Assembly (NCBI GenBank): GCA_947623175.1
Contig: CANQGK010000001.1
Coordinates: forward strand, 124,001 to 188,000
DNA length: 64,000 nt
Direction of reading: 5' to 3'
Origin: an uncultured Clostridia bacterium
GTDB taxonomy: Bacteria; Bacillota; Clostridia; Oscillospirales; Acutalibacteraceae
The position numbers and the translations under genes are program-made. Every line of letters begins with the position of its first letter. The stretch's first letter is position 1. Shown here one piece after another: positions 33,001 through 41,176 of the stretch. Under the pieces are notes generated by a model that worked only from the letters and a program-made list of their open reading frames with translations, searched no databases and had not been told where the DNA came from.

Positions 33001-35070
33001 TTGCAAGCCGGGCGGTACGGCAACGTAAACGAATATACCGACACCACCATCGGCGAGAGAGTCACCTATGACGAAAAGGGCAACGTTTTGACCTATATCG
33101 ACTCCTTCGGTATCAAAACGGTAAATACCTACGACGGAAACGAAAACCTCGTTAAATCCGTTTTGGGCGATGAAGTGACACGTTACGTATATAACGGCGG
33201 AGATAATTTGTTGCAGGTAATTTATCCCGATGAATATAATCCAGATGACGATAATCTGGATTTAACCGCCGAAACGCCGGTAGATACTTACGCTAACCAA
33301 AACGTAGGCGATCGTTATACTTACGACGATGACGGAAATATTTTAACCTATACAAACAGGTTCGGTGAGGTCACAACCAACGCATACAATTCCGACGGCA
33401 GTTTGACCTCTACGACGAGATTTGACGGTACGGTATTTACCTATGACAAGGACGGAAGAGTAAGTAAAGAAACCTACTCAAACGGCTTAACGAGAGATTT
33501 TACTTATTCCACGAATCAAACCGTAATTAAAGCTTCCAACGGCGTTAATATTACCTACAACCTGAACGCCTTCGGCGAGGTTGCGGAGTATAAATTGCAA
33601 AACGGTGAGAATAACAAAAATTATTCCTACACCTACGACGCAAACGGAAATATTACCTCTATATCTCTTAACGGCAGCCTGCAGCAGACCTTTACCTACA
33701 ATTCGTCAAACGAGCTTGTACGTGTGGATGATGCGACGCTCAATAAGTCGATAACCTATGCTTACGATTATGTGGGAAATATAACCTCCGTTAAGACCTA
33801 CACCTACACGACCGGAACATTAGGCACGGCGCTCTCAACGCAGAATTACACCTATAACAGCCAAAACCAAAGAACCGATCTAAGCTACGACGCATACGGT
33901 AATATGGTAGCGTTAAACGGTTATACGTTAGGTTGGACGAACAGGAGATTGACTTCTGCCGAAAGTGACGGAAACAAGATTTCCTACACCTACAACCACA
34001 GCGGAATCCGTACAAGCAAAACGGTCAACAGCGTAACCGTCACCTACAAGATAGACGAGAACAACAACGTTATCGAGCAGACCGACGGCACGAACACGCT
34101 AAAGTTTGTCTACGACGGCGCCAATTCCCCGATTTATTTTACTTATAATGATACGACGTATTATTACGAGAAGAATATGCAGGGCGATATCGTCGCCATA
34201 CTTGACACGGACGGCAATGTCGTAGTAGAATATACTTATGACAGCTGGGGCAAGCAAGTAAGCGTAACCGGCGAACTTGCAAACACAATAGGTCAAATCA
34301 ACCCGCTTCGCTACCGCGGATATTACTACGATACCGAAACCGAATTGTACTACCTGCAAAGCAGATATTATTCGCCAGATCTTATGAGATTTATCTCGCA
34401 GGATGATCCAGCATTATCTAATGCACAAGGTGAGCCTATTGGCAGTAACCTGTATGTGTATTGCCTGAATAATCCGGTAATCAGCTCTGACTCTACCGGC
34501 AAAAGTGTAACACTTACTATCATGGGAATCACTTTTACAATAAAGGGTATTATTGCTTTAGTCGGCTTTATTACAGCATCAATATTAGCAATATCATATG
34601 TCACAAGCCCTCAGTTCCGACAAAATTGGAATCAAATGTGTATAGGTGCTGTTGATGCTTTGAGCCGAGGTGTGAGCAGTTCAATACAGTTGGCTTCTTC
34701 ACAAGCAAAGACTATTGCAAAGAAAATAGGTGATAGTTTTGCAAAAACGAAAACGCGTCCCAAATATCGTAAAAGCCATGAAGTGCATCATCTGGTTGCA
34801 AAAGCTGCACCGAATGCATCGTACGCTGCAAAGATATTGCGATCGGTTCTTCCAAAGGGGGTTGAGGATTCTGCAAATAAGCTTCTTATTAAGACTGGTC
34901 TTCATCACAGAATTCATACAAATCTTTACTATGGATGGGCTAACAGTGTAGTAATAAGTGCTTATAATTCTGCAAAAGGTAATAAAGCGAAACAAAAAAC
35001 AAATGTATATGCAGCTCTAACAGCAATTAAAGCATTTGTAAAATTTTTAGACAATATTTCTCCATATTAA
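33001..35070 (+). CDS. Orphan RHS C-terminal module with AHH/HNH-like nuclease tip
   Basis: This open frame of 689 codons lacks the signal peptide, Fn3 domains and most RHS repeats. Residues 9-494 duplicate the end of the RHS core of the neighbouring gene, and residues about 500-689 carry a different tip. The tip has a hydrophobic stretch, a linker and a nuclease-like domain with His596-His597 (EVHHLVAK), Asn626, and His635/His636/His639 (LHHRIH), which fits the AHH/HNH superfamily of DNA-cutting toxins. The only start is a TTG at 33001 with no ribosome binding site, so it is probably silent by itself and could be joined to the full-length gene by recombination through the shared core. Confidence 0.8.
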   Translation: MQAGRYGNVNEYTDTTIGERVTYDEKGNVLTYIDSFGIKTVNTYDGNENLVKSVLGDEVTRYVYNGGDNLLQVIYPDEYNPDDDNLDLTAETPVDTYANQNVGDRYTYDDDGNILTYTNRFGEVTTNAYNSDGSLTSTTRFDGTVFTYDKDGRVSKETYSNGLTRDFTYSTNQTVIKASNGVNITYNLNAFGEVAEYKLQNGENNKNYSYTYDANGNITSISLNGSLQQTFTYNSSNELVRVDDATLNKSITYAYDYVGNITSVKTYTYTTGTLGTALSTQNYTYNSQNQRTDLSYDAYGNMVALNGYTLGWTNRRLTSAESDGNKISYTYNHSGIRTSKTVNSVTVTYKIDENNNVIEQTDGTNTLKFVYDGANSPIYFTYNDTTYYYEKNMQGDIVAILDTDGNVVVEYTYDSWGKQVSVTGELANTIGQINPLRYRGYYYDTETELYYLQSRYYSPDLMRFISQDDPALSNAQGEPIGSNLYVYCLNNPVISSDSTGKSVTLTIMGITFTIKGIIALVGFITASILAISYVTSPQFRQNWNQMCIGAVDALSRGVSSSIQLASSQAKTIAKKIGDSFAKTKTRPKYRKSHEVHHLVAKAAPNASYAAKILRSVLPKGVEDSANKLLIKTGLHHRIHTNLYYGWANSVVISAYNSAKGNKAKQKTNVYAALTAIKAFVKFLDNISPY
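33025..34481 (+). repeat. RHS core duplication, copy 2 (orphan module)
   Basis: This is the second copy of the 1.46 kb RHS core segment, at a constant offset of 2566 bases from 30459-31915. Differences are scattered and keep the reading frame. The downstream ends diverge just after the LYxYCLNNPV boundary, where the two toxin tips begin. Confidence 0.9.
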
Positions 35071-35083
35071 GAAGGTGAAATTA

Positions 35084-35851
35084 TTGAATAATGATTTTGA
35101 TTTTGTAAACGATTTAAAAGATTTCAAAAAGCGTATAAATTCTTCGAAAAACAAAGCCATGTGCGAAAAATTCCGTTTGGAATGTCGGCGCTTTGAAAAA
35201 ATCGCGGAAGAATATGAAAATGCGGAATTATACCTATGCGATCAATTTCAAAATAGGGTTGTCAAAGAAACATATAGTATAAACGGCAGAGAACTTCACA
35301 GAGGATACTATTCTCCCAGCCCTGTTTTTGACGTTGTAATAGGAAATTGTAACCGTGGGAAATTGTTAAAAAGGTTAACCAAAAAAAGCAACGTTGCATT
35401 TAATTACGGATTTGATGAATCGGACAGGTTGATTGTCGTTAAAAACTTTTTTGATGAGAGTATCACAGCAACAGAATTCATTATTTACAATAACAACATT
35501 GCTACCGGAATTACTTTTTCCTCCGATCACTTAATAACAAATTTATGTGAAGAAATATACGAAAACAGGAAGCTTAAATTTCTTTCCCAAGCCGACTTTT
35601 TTCCGGAAAACCATTCAATTTTTAATTTACATCAAGAAAGCTACACATATGATGTATCGGGTATTAAAACTGCGGATATTTATATGTATGATCCCCAATT
35701 TCCCCTGCTCCAACATCAACAATATCACTTTAAGCATGACGCCGACGGTTATTTATCCGAATACACCGTAACAAGCTTTGACGGTGAAACTCCCCAAAAA
35801 AGTGTTTGGGATAATCACATATTTAATGTCGATATAAAACGAAAAGTATAA
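35084..35851 (+). CDS. Candidate immunity protein for the nuclease tip
   Basis: This 255-residue protein has no signal peptide or membrane helix, and so is cytosolic, as expected for immunity to a nuclease. It begins about 13 bases after the orphan RHS stop. A TTG at 35084 with GAAGG eight bases upstream is the likely start; a GTG at 35075 overlaps the ribosome binding site. The N-terminal 60 residues are helical and charged. The C-terminal part is beta-rich and holds a YTYDVSGIK...YLSEYTV segment reminiscent of YD-repeat pairs. No family is recognised. Confidence 0.6.
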   Translation: MNNDFDFVNDLKDFKKRINSSKNKAMCEKFRLECRRFEKIAEEYENAELYLCDQFQNRVVKETYSINGRELHRGYYSPSPVFDVVIGNCNRGKLLKRLTKKSNVAFNYGFDESDRLIVVKNFFDESITATEFIIYNNNIATGITFSSDHLITNLCEEIYENRKLKFLSQADFFPENHSIFNLHQESYTYDVSGIKTADIYMYDPQFPLLQHQQYHFKHDADGYLSEYTVTSFDGETPQKSVWDNHIFNVDIKRKV

Positions 35852-35867
35852 GGAATAAACGGAATTG

Positions 35868-36911
35868 ATGAAAAAAACATTGATATATTTTTTAATTTCA
35901 ACTATCTTGATAAGTTTAGTCGGCTGCCAAAAAAAGAACCAAAAGGAGTCGTTTGATATTGAAGAAAATTACGGGAAAATAAATTATAATAACATATATG
36001 AGTTTCCCCACTCGAGATTTTGGGTTAACGACGGAGCCGTTTATTACGCTAAAAGCGGGCTTAATAATGATACTTTTTATTTTACCGATAAAGACGGAAA
36101 GCATAAAATTATTTCCGACCTTAAATTCAACGCAATCAATAAAACAAACGGTAAAATCAGCGATATTCAAGCTTACGGCGACGACGTTTATTTGGTATTT
36201 ACAGCTGACGATGATACCGTCGGTTTTTATCGTTACTCCAAAGGCGAAAAAGGCTTTAAACAAATTTTCAGTACGAATGAAAACGTTAACGATTGGGCTG
36301 TTGTCAATAATTCATTGATATATTCAACTTTTTTATCGGATAAAGGTATTGAGGTTAATTCACTTTGGATTTATAATATTGCCGCCCGAAAAAACGAAAA
36401 AATAGACGCCGAAACCACCGCTTTCGGAATAGTTGATAATGACGTTTTTTATGTTAAAAAAGGAACCGATCAAAAAAATTTGCTGTATAAATACAATATA
36501 AAAGGATCTGCTTGCGATTTTTTATATTCATTTAATCACAACAGTGAAATCTACAATGATTATAATTTTACCGAAAAGTATTTAACCTTTTTTGAAAACG
36601 GTTTGAAGGTTTTAAACTTAAAAAACGGGCTTGTTAATACTTATCAACTTCCGGGCTATGCAAAATTCATGTCATGCTATACGGATTATGCTTTTATATG
36701 TTTGGAAAGAGGAATATACAGAATCAATCTGAACACCGGTGAATCAGAAAAGCTTTTCGACGGCTTCGACGAATGTAATTTAATCAATGCCGTAAGCGAT
36801 GAATGCGCTGTAATCGTATGCTATGAAAATTTCGATTCTTTGCTTACTTCTTCGGTAAAAACCTATTCGGTAAATTCCGACGGTTCCGTCAAGGAATTGT
36901 TTACTATCTGA
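35868..36911 (+). CDS. Lipoprotein with predicted beta-propeller (DUF5050-like)
   Basis: This 347-residue lipoprotein has a short signal peptide with lipobox SLVGC (cysteine about residue 20). The mature part is made of repeated strands of the WVNDGAVYYAKSG, DIQAYGDDVYLVF and WAVVNNSLIYSTF type, about six to seven blades, as in DUF5050 and other six- or seven-bladed propellers. The ATG at 35868 is preferred over the TTG at 35865. The role is unknown. It sits in the immunity gene string and might be a surface-exposed accessory protein. Confidence 0.65.
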   Translation: MKKTLIYFLISTILISLVGCQKKNQKESFDIEENYGKINYNNIYEFPHSRFWVNDGAVYYAKSGLNNDTFYFTDKDGKHKIISDLKFNAINKTNGKISDIQAYGDDVYLVFTADDDTVGFYRYSKGEKGFKQIFSTNENVNDWAVVNNSLIYSTFLSDKGIEVNSLWIYNIAARKNEKIDAETTAFGIVDNDVFYVKKGTDQKNLLYKYNIKGSACDFLYSFNHNSEIYNDYNFTEKYLTFFENGLKVLNLKNGLVNTYQLPGYAKFMSCYTDYAFICLERGIYRINLNTGESEKLFDGFDECNLINAVSDECAVIVCYENFDSLLTSSVKTYSVNSDGSVKELFTI

Positions 36912-36952
36912 CGTCAGCGTATCAGCCTATAACTTTATAAGGAAGGTAAACT

Positions 36953-37390
36953 GTGAAAAGCGAAAAAACGTTAGGCGATATTGTTTGTGCAATAATTTTA
37001 ATTATATTTTTAATATTCGCGGCTTTTTTGATTTTTATAGGAATAATTACATACAATATCACGCCTCAAGACTCGGAATTTTATCAAGGCGCAGAATGGA
37101 AATGCGAAGAATTGAACGCAGCTTTGTTTTGCGGTAGATCCGGTATGCTTTCTAACGATTTGTCCGGAGAAATAACGGTTGATGAAATGAAATTTCAATT
37201 TTCCATGGGTTATATAGGCAGAAGAATGGATTTTATGATTGATGACGATATTATATTTTCGGGAAAATATCGCGTAAACAGAAAAAGTGATATTATTATA
37301 AAAAATATTGATTATTACGATGACGGAGAATATATAGATCCCGAAATGAAAAAGATAGTTTTCAAAAGAATAAAAGATACGTCAGAGTAG
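36953..37390 (+). CDS. Membrane-anchored small protein, duplicate copy 1 (candidate immunity)
   Basis: This 145-residue protein has an N-terminal membrane helix (about residues 10-33, IVCAIILIIFLIFAAFLIFIG) and a small outer domain with a WKCEELNA segment and a KKIVFKRI end. It has a tandem paralogue at 38029-38493. The first 60 bases of the two genes and the GGTAAACTGTG start region are nearly identical, and the rest has diverged. GTG start with AAGGA upstream. Duplication next to RHS toxin tips is typical of immunity genes. No family is recognised. Confidence 0.6.
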   Translation: MKSEKTLGDIVCAIILIIFLIFAAFLIFIGIITYNITPQDSEFYQGAEWKCEELNAALFCGRSGMLSNDLSGEITVDEMKFQFSMGYIGRRMDFMIDDDIIFSGKYRVNRKSDIIIKNIDYYDDGEYIDPEMKKIVFKRIKDTSE

Positions 37391-37468
37391 GCAGAAAAAA
37401 TAAATACGATAACCGACAGCGATTACTTTATTCACGCTATCAAAAAGGGAGGCGGTTCTTAACGTATT

Positions 37469-37960
37469 ATGTTATATGAATTTGGATTTCAATTGCATTT
37501 TTTTTCAGATTTGGTTCCGGTGATGCTTATGGTCGGAATACCACTTTATTCAATTTTGTGTTCCTCTGGTTTTGATAATAAAATAGCAAAATTTTTAATA
37601 TTTTTGGTTTCTGCTTTTTTAACTCTGACGCTGTTTGTCGTTTTTATTGTCTCACCGATATATTCTTATAATAAAATCAAGCAATATATCAAAGAGGATA
37701 ACTTATTAACCGTCGAGGGCGAAGTTTCGGAATTTGAAAGTCCGGAAAAATCAGAAGCATTGGGCGGTCATGTCGGCGAATCTTTCAAAATTGATAACGT
37801 GGATTTTTCTTATAACGGAACCGAAAATTACGGTTATGATAAATTTTTATGTTTCGGCGGCGTCGTAAAAGGAAACGGTCAAAAGCTGAAAATATCTTAT
37901 TGCTACGATCCGATAACGGATGAAAAAGTAATTTGTTTTATTCAGGAAATTCAGGAATAA
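37469..37960 (+). CDS. Membrane protein with DUF3592-like outer domain
   Basis: This 163-residue protein has two to three hydrophobic helices (about residues 12-75) and then a domain of about 85 residues starting LLTVEGEVSEFES, which resembles DUF3592-type small beta domains that follow membrane helices. It lies between the two copies of the duplicated membrane-anchored protein. The ribosome binding site GGAGG is 15 bases away, longer than ideal. Function unknown; it may be another immunity gene. Confidence 0.55.
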   Translation: MLYEFGFQLHFFSDLVPVMLMVGIPLYSILCSSGFDNKIAKFLIFLVSAFLTLTLFVVFIVSPIYSYNKIKQYIKEDNLLTVEGEVSEFESPEKSEALGGHVGESFKIDNVDFSYNGTENYGYDKFLCFGGVVKGNGQKLKISYCYDPITDEKVICFIQEIQE

Positions 37961-38028
37961 TTTGGTGGAAAAATTAAAATATGATAAAAAACCCTATACG
38001 TATTTATTTTAACTAAGGACGGTAAACT

Positions 38029-38493
38029 GTGAAAAGCGAAAAAACGTTAGGCGATATTGTCTGTGCAATAATTTTAATTATTTTTATTGTTTTAGTTTTA
38101 CTATTCTCATTTCCGATTATTTTATCGAAAATAATTTACTACAACCAACAATATCCGGATTCTAAAATTATTCTCGGCACGGAATGGGAATGTAAAGAAA
38201 TGAATGCTTATTTGGTCTGTAAATATTCCGACAGATCAAACAAAGATTTAATTGGGGAAATAACCGTAGGCGAAAAAAAGTATTCTTTTACTATGTCTTA
38301 CAAAGCCAAAAATATCATTTTTGAGGTTAATGACTATGCTATGTTTTCGGGAAACTATCGTGTAAATAAAAAGGGTGATATTATTATAAAAGATATTGAA
38401 TATTACTATGAGAGAGAATATCTAAACCCCGAATTAAAAGAGATAGTTTTCAAAAAAATAGAGGATACGTCGAATACTTCGGATACGTCGTAA
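38029..38493 (+). CDS. Membrane-anchored small protein, duplicate copy 2 (candidate immunity)
   Basis: This 154-residue paralogue of the gene at 36953, shifted by 1076 bases, has the same MKSEKTLGDIVCAIILIIF start, one membrane helix, a WECKEMNA segment, an IIIKDIEYYYE segment and an EIVFKKIEDTS end. The tail has a short repeat (NTSDTS). The strong sequence match at the 5' end and weaker match in the outer domain suggest a tandem duplication followed by divergence of the part that would contact a toxin. GTG start. Confidence 0.6.
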   Translation: MKSEKTLGDIVCAIILIIFIVLVLLFSFPIILSKIIYYNQQYPDSKIILGTEWECKEMNAYLVCKYSDRSNKDLIGEITVGEKKYSFTMSYKAKNIIFEVNDYAMFSGNYRVNKKGDIIIKDIEYYYEREYLNPELKEIVFKKIEDTSNTSDTS

Positions 38494-38616
38494 TAAACAA
38501 AAAGCAAAGCCAATGACGTAGAAAAATCCCTTCCCACGCCATTACGGCGATAATAAAAAACATATAAAACAGGGCTTGCAAAAGATCTTAAATATTAAAA
38601 CATCGGGAGAAAGCAA

Positions 38617-39024
38617 ATGAAAAAAACAGACTTATTGGGCTTATTAGCGGAATTGTTCGAATATAAAATCATTCGGGATGAATTTCAAAACGAATATGTG
38701 CTTTTTAAATCAAATCCGTTAAATACAGTCGACAACATAGAAGACAAAACAAAATTTGAAGCTATCGAAAACCACGTTCATCTGATTGAAAATATTAAAA
38801 TCGGGGAATTTGATAAACTGACCGAGATCGCGCATAGTCTCGGAAACGCTCTGTTAAACAACCTAAAATCAACCTTTCCCGATAAGAGTTTTACGGTTTT
38901 TGTTACCATAAAGCTTCACGACGATATGATTATCCGTTTCCATCAAAAATGGGAAAATGAAGAACCGTATTTTAATGTAAATGATTTTACTTCTTCGAAC
39001 GAAAAGGTTATTTTATTTGAATGA
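38617..39024 (+). CDS. Small cytosolic protein, candidate immunity
   Basis: This 135-residue protein has no signal or membrane segment. The N-terminal half is helical (LLGLLAELFEYKIIRDEF). The C-terminal half has MIIRFHQKWENEEPYFN, an aromatic, strand-like segment of the sort common in small immunity proteins of polymorphic toxin loci. No family is recognised. RBS GGGAGA eight bases before the ATG. It is followed 36 bases later by lipoprotein copy B. Confidence 0.55.
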   Translation: MKKTDLLGLLAELFEYKIIRDEFQNEYVLFKSNPLNTVDNIEDKTKFEAIENHVHLIENIKIGEFDKLTEIAHSLGNALLNNLKSTFPDKSFTVFVTIKLHDDMIIRFHQKWENEEPYFNVNDFTSSNEKVILFE

Positions 39025-39060
39025 TCAATGCAATCAAATTACAAAACGGAGGATAAAATT

Positions 39061-39462
39061 ATGAAAAAGACTTTTTCGATTATTGTGCTGTTTTTATTTT
39101 TGCTTCAATTTGTTTGCGGATGTAAAGGAAACGATACACCCGCCGCTTCCGGTTCGCAGTCCGCCGTCGATATGCGGACTATGACGATTACAATGCAGCC
39201 CTCCCCGCCCGAAACCAAAACCACAAGCGATCAAAATATAATTGAAAAATTCATTAAAATTATCGACGAATGCGAAAAGCAAAAAACGGAACCCGATGAA
39301 AATAACGGGTGGCAAATTCACGTTACGGTCGAGGGCGCAAACGGCAGTACGAGCTATACGCTGAGAGACAACATTTTACGGATCAACGATGATTTTTACA
39401 CGGTTGACGCCGAGGCGCTCACAGACAAAATAACCGATATTTTCAACGATATTAAAGAGTGA
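39061..39462 (+). CDS. Small lipoprotein, copy B
   Basis: This 133-residue lipoprotein is the paralogue of the one at 24989-25390, with the same length, the same lipobox QFVCGC, the same TTSDQNIIEKFIKIIDE core and the same TDKITDIFND end. Upstream sequence also matches (AAAACGGAGGAT). The ATG at 39061 is chosen for its GGAGG site. The copy marks the 3' limit of the plus-strand accessory region, 23 bases before the convergent carbohydrate locus. There is no visible terminator between them. Confidence 0.75.
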   Translation: MKKTFSIIVLFLFLLQFVCGCKGNDTPAASGSQSAVDMRTMTITMQPSPPETKTTSDQNIIEKFIKIIDECEKQKTEPDENNGWQIHVTVEGANGSTSYTLRDNILRINDDFYTVDAEALTDKITDIFNDIKE

Positions 39463-39484
39463 AAATCCGCTTATGCAGGCGTTA

Positions 39485-41104
39485 TTATTTGCGTCTCAGC
39501 ACTTTGCCCGAGCGGGCGCCGGTGTGTTCGCCGTCTTTTATGACCGGAACGCCGTTTACGATAACATAGTCCATTCCCGTGGAATATTTATTTACCCTGG
39601 TAAAATCGGCATTAATTTTCAAATTGTCAAGGTCAAAGACGTTTATATCGGCGTAATATCCTTCGCTTAAAACGCCCCGCTTTTCCAATTTGTAATGCCG
39701 TGCGGGTACGGAGGAAACCTTCATCAGCGCCTTTTCGACGGAAATCGCCTTTAACTCCCGCACATAGCGGGTAAAGAAATAGGTCATGCTCATATAGTTT
39801 TGCAAATTCGCCGTGTTTCGCGCCAACGGGCCCTCCTCGACAGTTACCATGGAATCCGACATCCACATATACAGCGGATCGCGCACCACGCTGTCGATCA
39901 TCGTCTGCTCGCGGAAGCCTATTCCCTGCATCAAAACAAGATGCGCGTCGTTTAAGGTGGGCGCCGCCTGCAATACGTCGAGAAAGACGTCGACCGGCGC
40001 TTTGCCGCTTTCCTTTACCAAATCGGCAAAGGGCTTGTTTGCTATTTTCAAATCGTAGGGCGGTTGGATATAAAGCAATCTGTCCCATTGTCCGTTTGCC
40101 AAATACCGCCAATAACGGCACATATCGCCCTTTACCCTTTCGCGTCCGGCGGCGTCGGCTAATATCGCCCGCGCGCTATCCCAACCGTTTTCATAAAGCC
40201 ACGGAGGCAGCATGGCAAAAGCGTCTCCGGTATTATAACAGGTGGGAAGCATATCGGTCAAAACGTCGAGATTTTCCCGCTCCCGCGCCTGTCTTATGCG
40301 ATCCATGGCATGCTGCAGAGTGTCGTCGGGAATACCGTTATCGTATTTGACGTTGAGATGTGAAATGGTTCCGCGTACGCCCGTTTTGCGAATTACGTTT
40401 AAAAATTCCTCTACGGAATCAAGCAAATAAGTACCTTCGTCTCGCATATGCGAACAATAATTGGCGTCGTATTCCGCCGCGATTTTGACAAGGCGCTCGA
40501 CTTCTTCGGGGCGCGAGAGGTTGCCCGGTGAAAATTCGAGTCCGGTCGAAAAACCGATAAATCCGGCTTCCATCGCTTCTCTTAAAAAGTCCTCCATGGC
40601 CTTAAATTGTTCTTCGGTGTAATCGGCGGTGTAAATACCTGTCATAATTCGCAAATCATTGTGACCGAACAGCCACGCCGTATTTATGGAGGCGCCCATT
40701 TTTTCCGCTTTGTCCAAGGTTGCGGCTACACTGCCCTTGGGATAATCGGGCCCGGGCAAATTGTATACGCAGTCTATTCCTTCGGATTTTTCGTCAAATT
40801 TCACACCGTCCATCAAGGTGCGCATCGAAAAGCCGCAATTTCCGATAATTTCGGTAGTTACCCCCTGCCGCACACTGCTTTGAGCCTCGGGATTGCCCCA
40901 AATCGTTTGATCCGAATGGGTGTGAGAGTCTATAAAACCGGGCGTGACAAATTTACCCTTTGCGTCGATTTCGAGTAAGCCGCGCATATTTTGAAGCTCT
41001 CCGATACAGGCTATTTTGTCGCCCTCTATCGCAATATCCGCTTTATAGGCGGGTTTTCCGGTGCCGTCGACAACAGTGCCGTTTCGTATTATAATATCTG
41101 CCAT
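39485..41104 (-). CDS. N-acyl-D-amino-acid deacylase family amidohydrolase
   Basis: This 539-residue cytosolic metal hydrolase of the D-aminoacylase group in the amidohydrolase superfamily has DGTGKPAYKADIAI near the start, metal-binding HTH in PGFIDSHTHSDQ near residue 62, the family cysteine in IGNCGFS near residue 88, EFSPG near residue 164, and SHMRDEG and SHLNVK histidines. The family removes acyl groups from N-acyl-D-amino acids; some members act on other amides or cyclic substrates. The ATG at 41104 has AAGGG ten bases upstream. It is the last gene of the carbohydrate locus, and its role there is unclear. Confidence 0.82.
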   Translation of the reverse strand: MADIIIRNGTVVDGTGKPAYKADIAIEGDKIACIGELQNMRGLLEIDAKGKFVTPGFIDSHTHSDQTIWGNPEAQSSVRQGVTTEIIGNCGFSMRTLMDGVKFDEKSEGIDCVYNLPGPDYPKGSVAATLDKAEKMGASINTAWLFGHNDLRIMTGIYTADYTEEQFKAMEDFLREAMEAGFIGFSTGLEFSPGNLSRPEEVERLVKIAAEYDANYCSHMRDEGTYLLDSVEEFLNVIRKTGVRGTISHLNVKYDNGIPDDTLQHAMDRIRQARERENLDVLTDMLPTCYNTGDAFAMLPPWLYENGWDSARAILADAAGRERVKGDMCRYWRYLANGQWDRLLYIQPPYDLKIANKPFADLVKESGKAPVDVFLDVLQAAPTLNDAHLVLMQGIGFREQTMIDSVVRDPLYMWMSDSMVTVEEGPLARNTANLQNYMSMTYFFTRYVRELKAISVEKALMKVSSVPARHYKLEKRGVLSEGYYADINVFDLDNLKINADFTRVNKYSTGMDYVIVNGVPVIKDGEHTGARSGKVLRRK

Positions 41105-41142
41105 AATACCATAACCCTTCATTTTCAAATAACTTATGTAAC

Positions 41143-41167
41143 GGCGCCGGACTTTTCGCCCGGCGCC
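41143..41167 (-). other. GC-rich hairpin between dehydratase and amidohydrolase genes
   Basis: GGCGCCGG (41143-41150) pairs with CCGGCGCC (41160-41167) around a nine-base loop. On the minus strand, in the direction of transcription, no T-run follows. It may partly block read-through or stabilise the upstream transcript. Confidence 0.5.
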
Positions 41168-41176
41168 TTTTAAAAT

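Noticed and set aside
27099..35070. The two RHS frames as one gene split by a frameshift
   Set aside because: The second frame repeats the core of the first at a constant offset and is separated by a complete small gene and a palindrome, so it is a duplication with a new tip, not a frameshift.
21149..39470. Integration of a genomic island at tRNA-Arg(CCT)
   Set aside because: The accessory region starts right after this tRNA, but I found no direct repeat of the tRNA 3' end near 39.4 kb and no integrase or recombinase gene.
41143..41167. Terminator ending the acid-sugar operon before the amidohydrolase gene
   Set aside because: The T-run lies on the wrong side for minus-strand transcription; only the plus strand would see a terminator and no plus-strand gene precedes it.
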